Below are positions 8,312 through 8,382 of a stretch of 8,382 nucleotides of DNA, in pieces; the first letter of the stretch is position 1; each line of letters opens with the position of its first letter. The notes beneath the pieces were generated by a model, which had not been told where the DNA came from, made no database searches, and saw nothing but the letters and a program-made list of their open reading frames with translations. This DNA comes from DATKEH01 sp035546355 (GTDB taxonomy: Bacteria > Acidobacteriota > Thermoanaerobaculia > Multivoradales > JAIOJS01). The translations under genes were made by a program, and so were the position numbers. The stretch is from the NCBI GenBank assembly GCA_035546355.1, contig DATKEH010000426.1, forward strand, positions 1 to 8,382, written 5' to 3'.

Positions 8312-8338
8312 GACCTGTCGGGTGTCGCCGGTGCCGGC

Positions 8339-8354
8339 TGCAAGGGCCACGCCA
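8339..8354 (-). promoter_or_regulatory. Sigma-54 (RpoN) -24/-12 promoter of the pilin operon
   Basis: The minus strand reads TGGCGTGGCCCTTGCA, against the RpoN consensus TGGCACG-N4-TTGCW. The -24 GG (8353-8352) and -12 GC (8341-8340) have the exact required spacing. TGGC, the following G and TTGCA all match; only two central bases differ. Transcription would start near 8328, leaving a leader of about 28 bases that contains the pilin Shine-Dalgarno. Activator sites normally lie 80-150 bases upstream, beyond the window edge. A sigma-54 activator is encoded at 1418-2764 and is a candidate regulator. Confidence 0.75.
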
Positions 8355-8382
8355 GCGTCCGGGAGCCGCCCTGGGGAGCCCC

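Overview
This is a very GC-rich window (roughly three quarters G+C by eye) from a bacterium that makes selenoproteins and has a type IV pilus or type II secretion-like filament system. The codon bias produces many long antisense open frames, which I treat as shadows. The mix of genes (SelA, a GspG-like pilin, a YfhO-type polytopic membrane protein and a sigma-54 regulator) would fit Acidobacteriota or a deltaproteobacterial or myxobacterial relative. No marker gene is present, so this placement is a guess.

The window holds two converging transcription units. The plus-strand unit (60-2764) is selA, selenocysteine synthase, followed with a one-base overlap by an NtrC-type sigma-54-dependent response regulator. 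The minus-strand unit runs from about 8328 down to 2851 and encodes, in order, a GspG-like pilin or pseudopilin, a YfhO-family multi-spanning membrane protein, a PilD-type prepilin peptidase and a membrane-bound PAS histidine kinase. The last three genes are joined by 4-base ATGA or GTGA overlaps, so the unit looks like a translationally coupled operon. The two units meet tail to tail across 86 bases with no convincing terminator.

The most informative signal is a good -24/-12 sigma-54 promoter on the minus strand (8339-8354). It is placed so that transcription would begin about 28 bases upstream of the pilin ATG and just ahead of a strong Shine-Dalgarno sequence. With a sigma-54 activator and an orphan-looking histidine kinase nearby, the simplest reading is a PilS/PilR-like circuit split between the two units: the kinase sits at the end of the operon its partner activates, while the activator is made with the selenocysteine enzyme. 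The prepilin peptidase would process the pilin at G10|F11. The YfhO-like protein between them may modify the pilin or another surface polymer.

Other points of interest are an apparent ATC start codon for the YfhO-like gene, a 16-base perfect palindrome overlapping the pilin stop codon, and a near-leaderless start for selA. I found no tRNA, rRNA, insertion sequence or CRISPR array.
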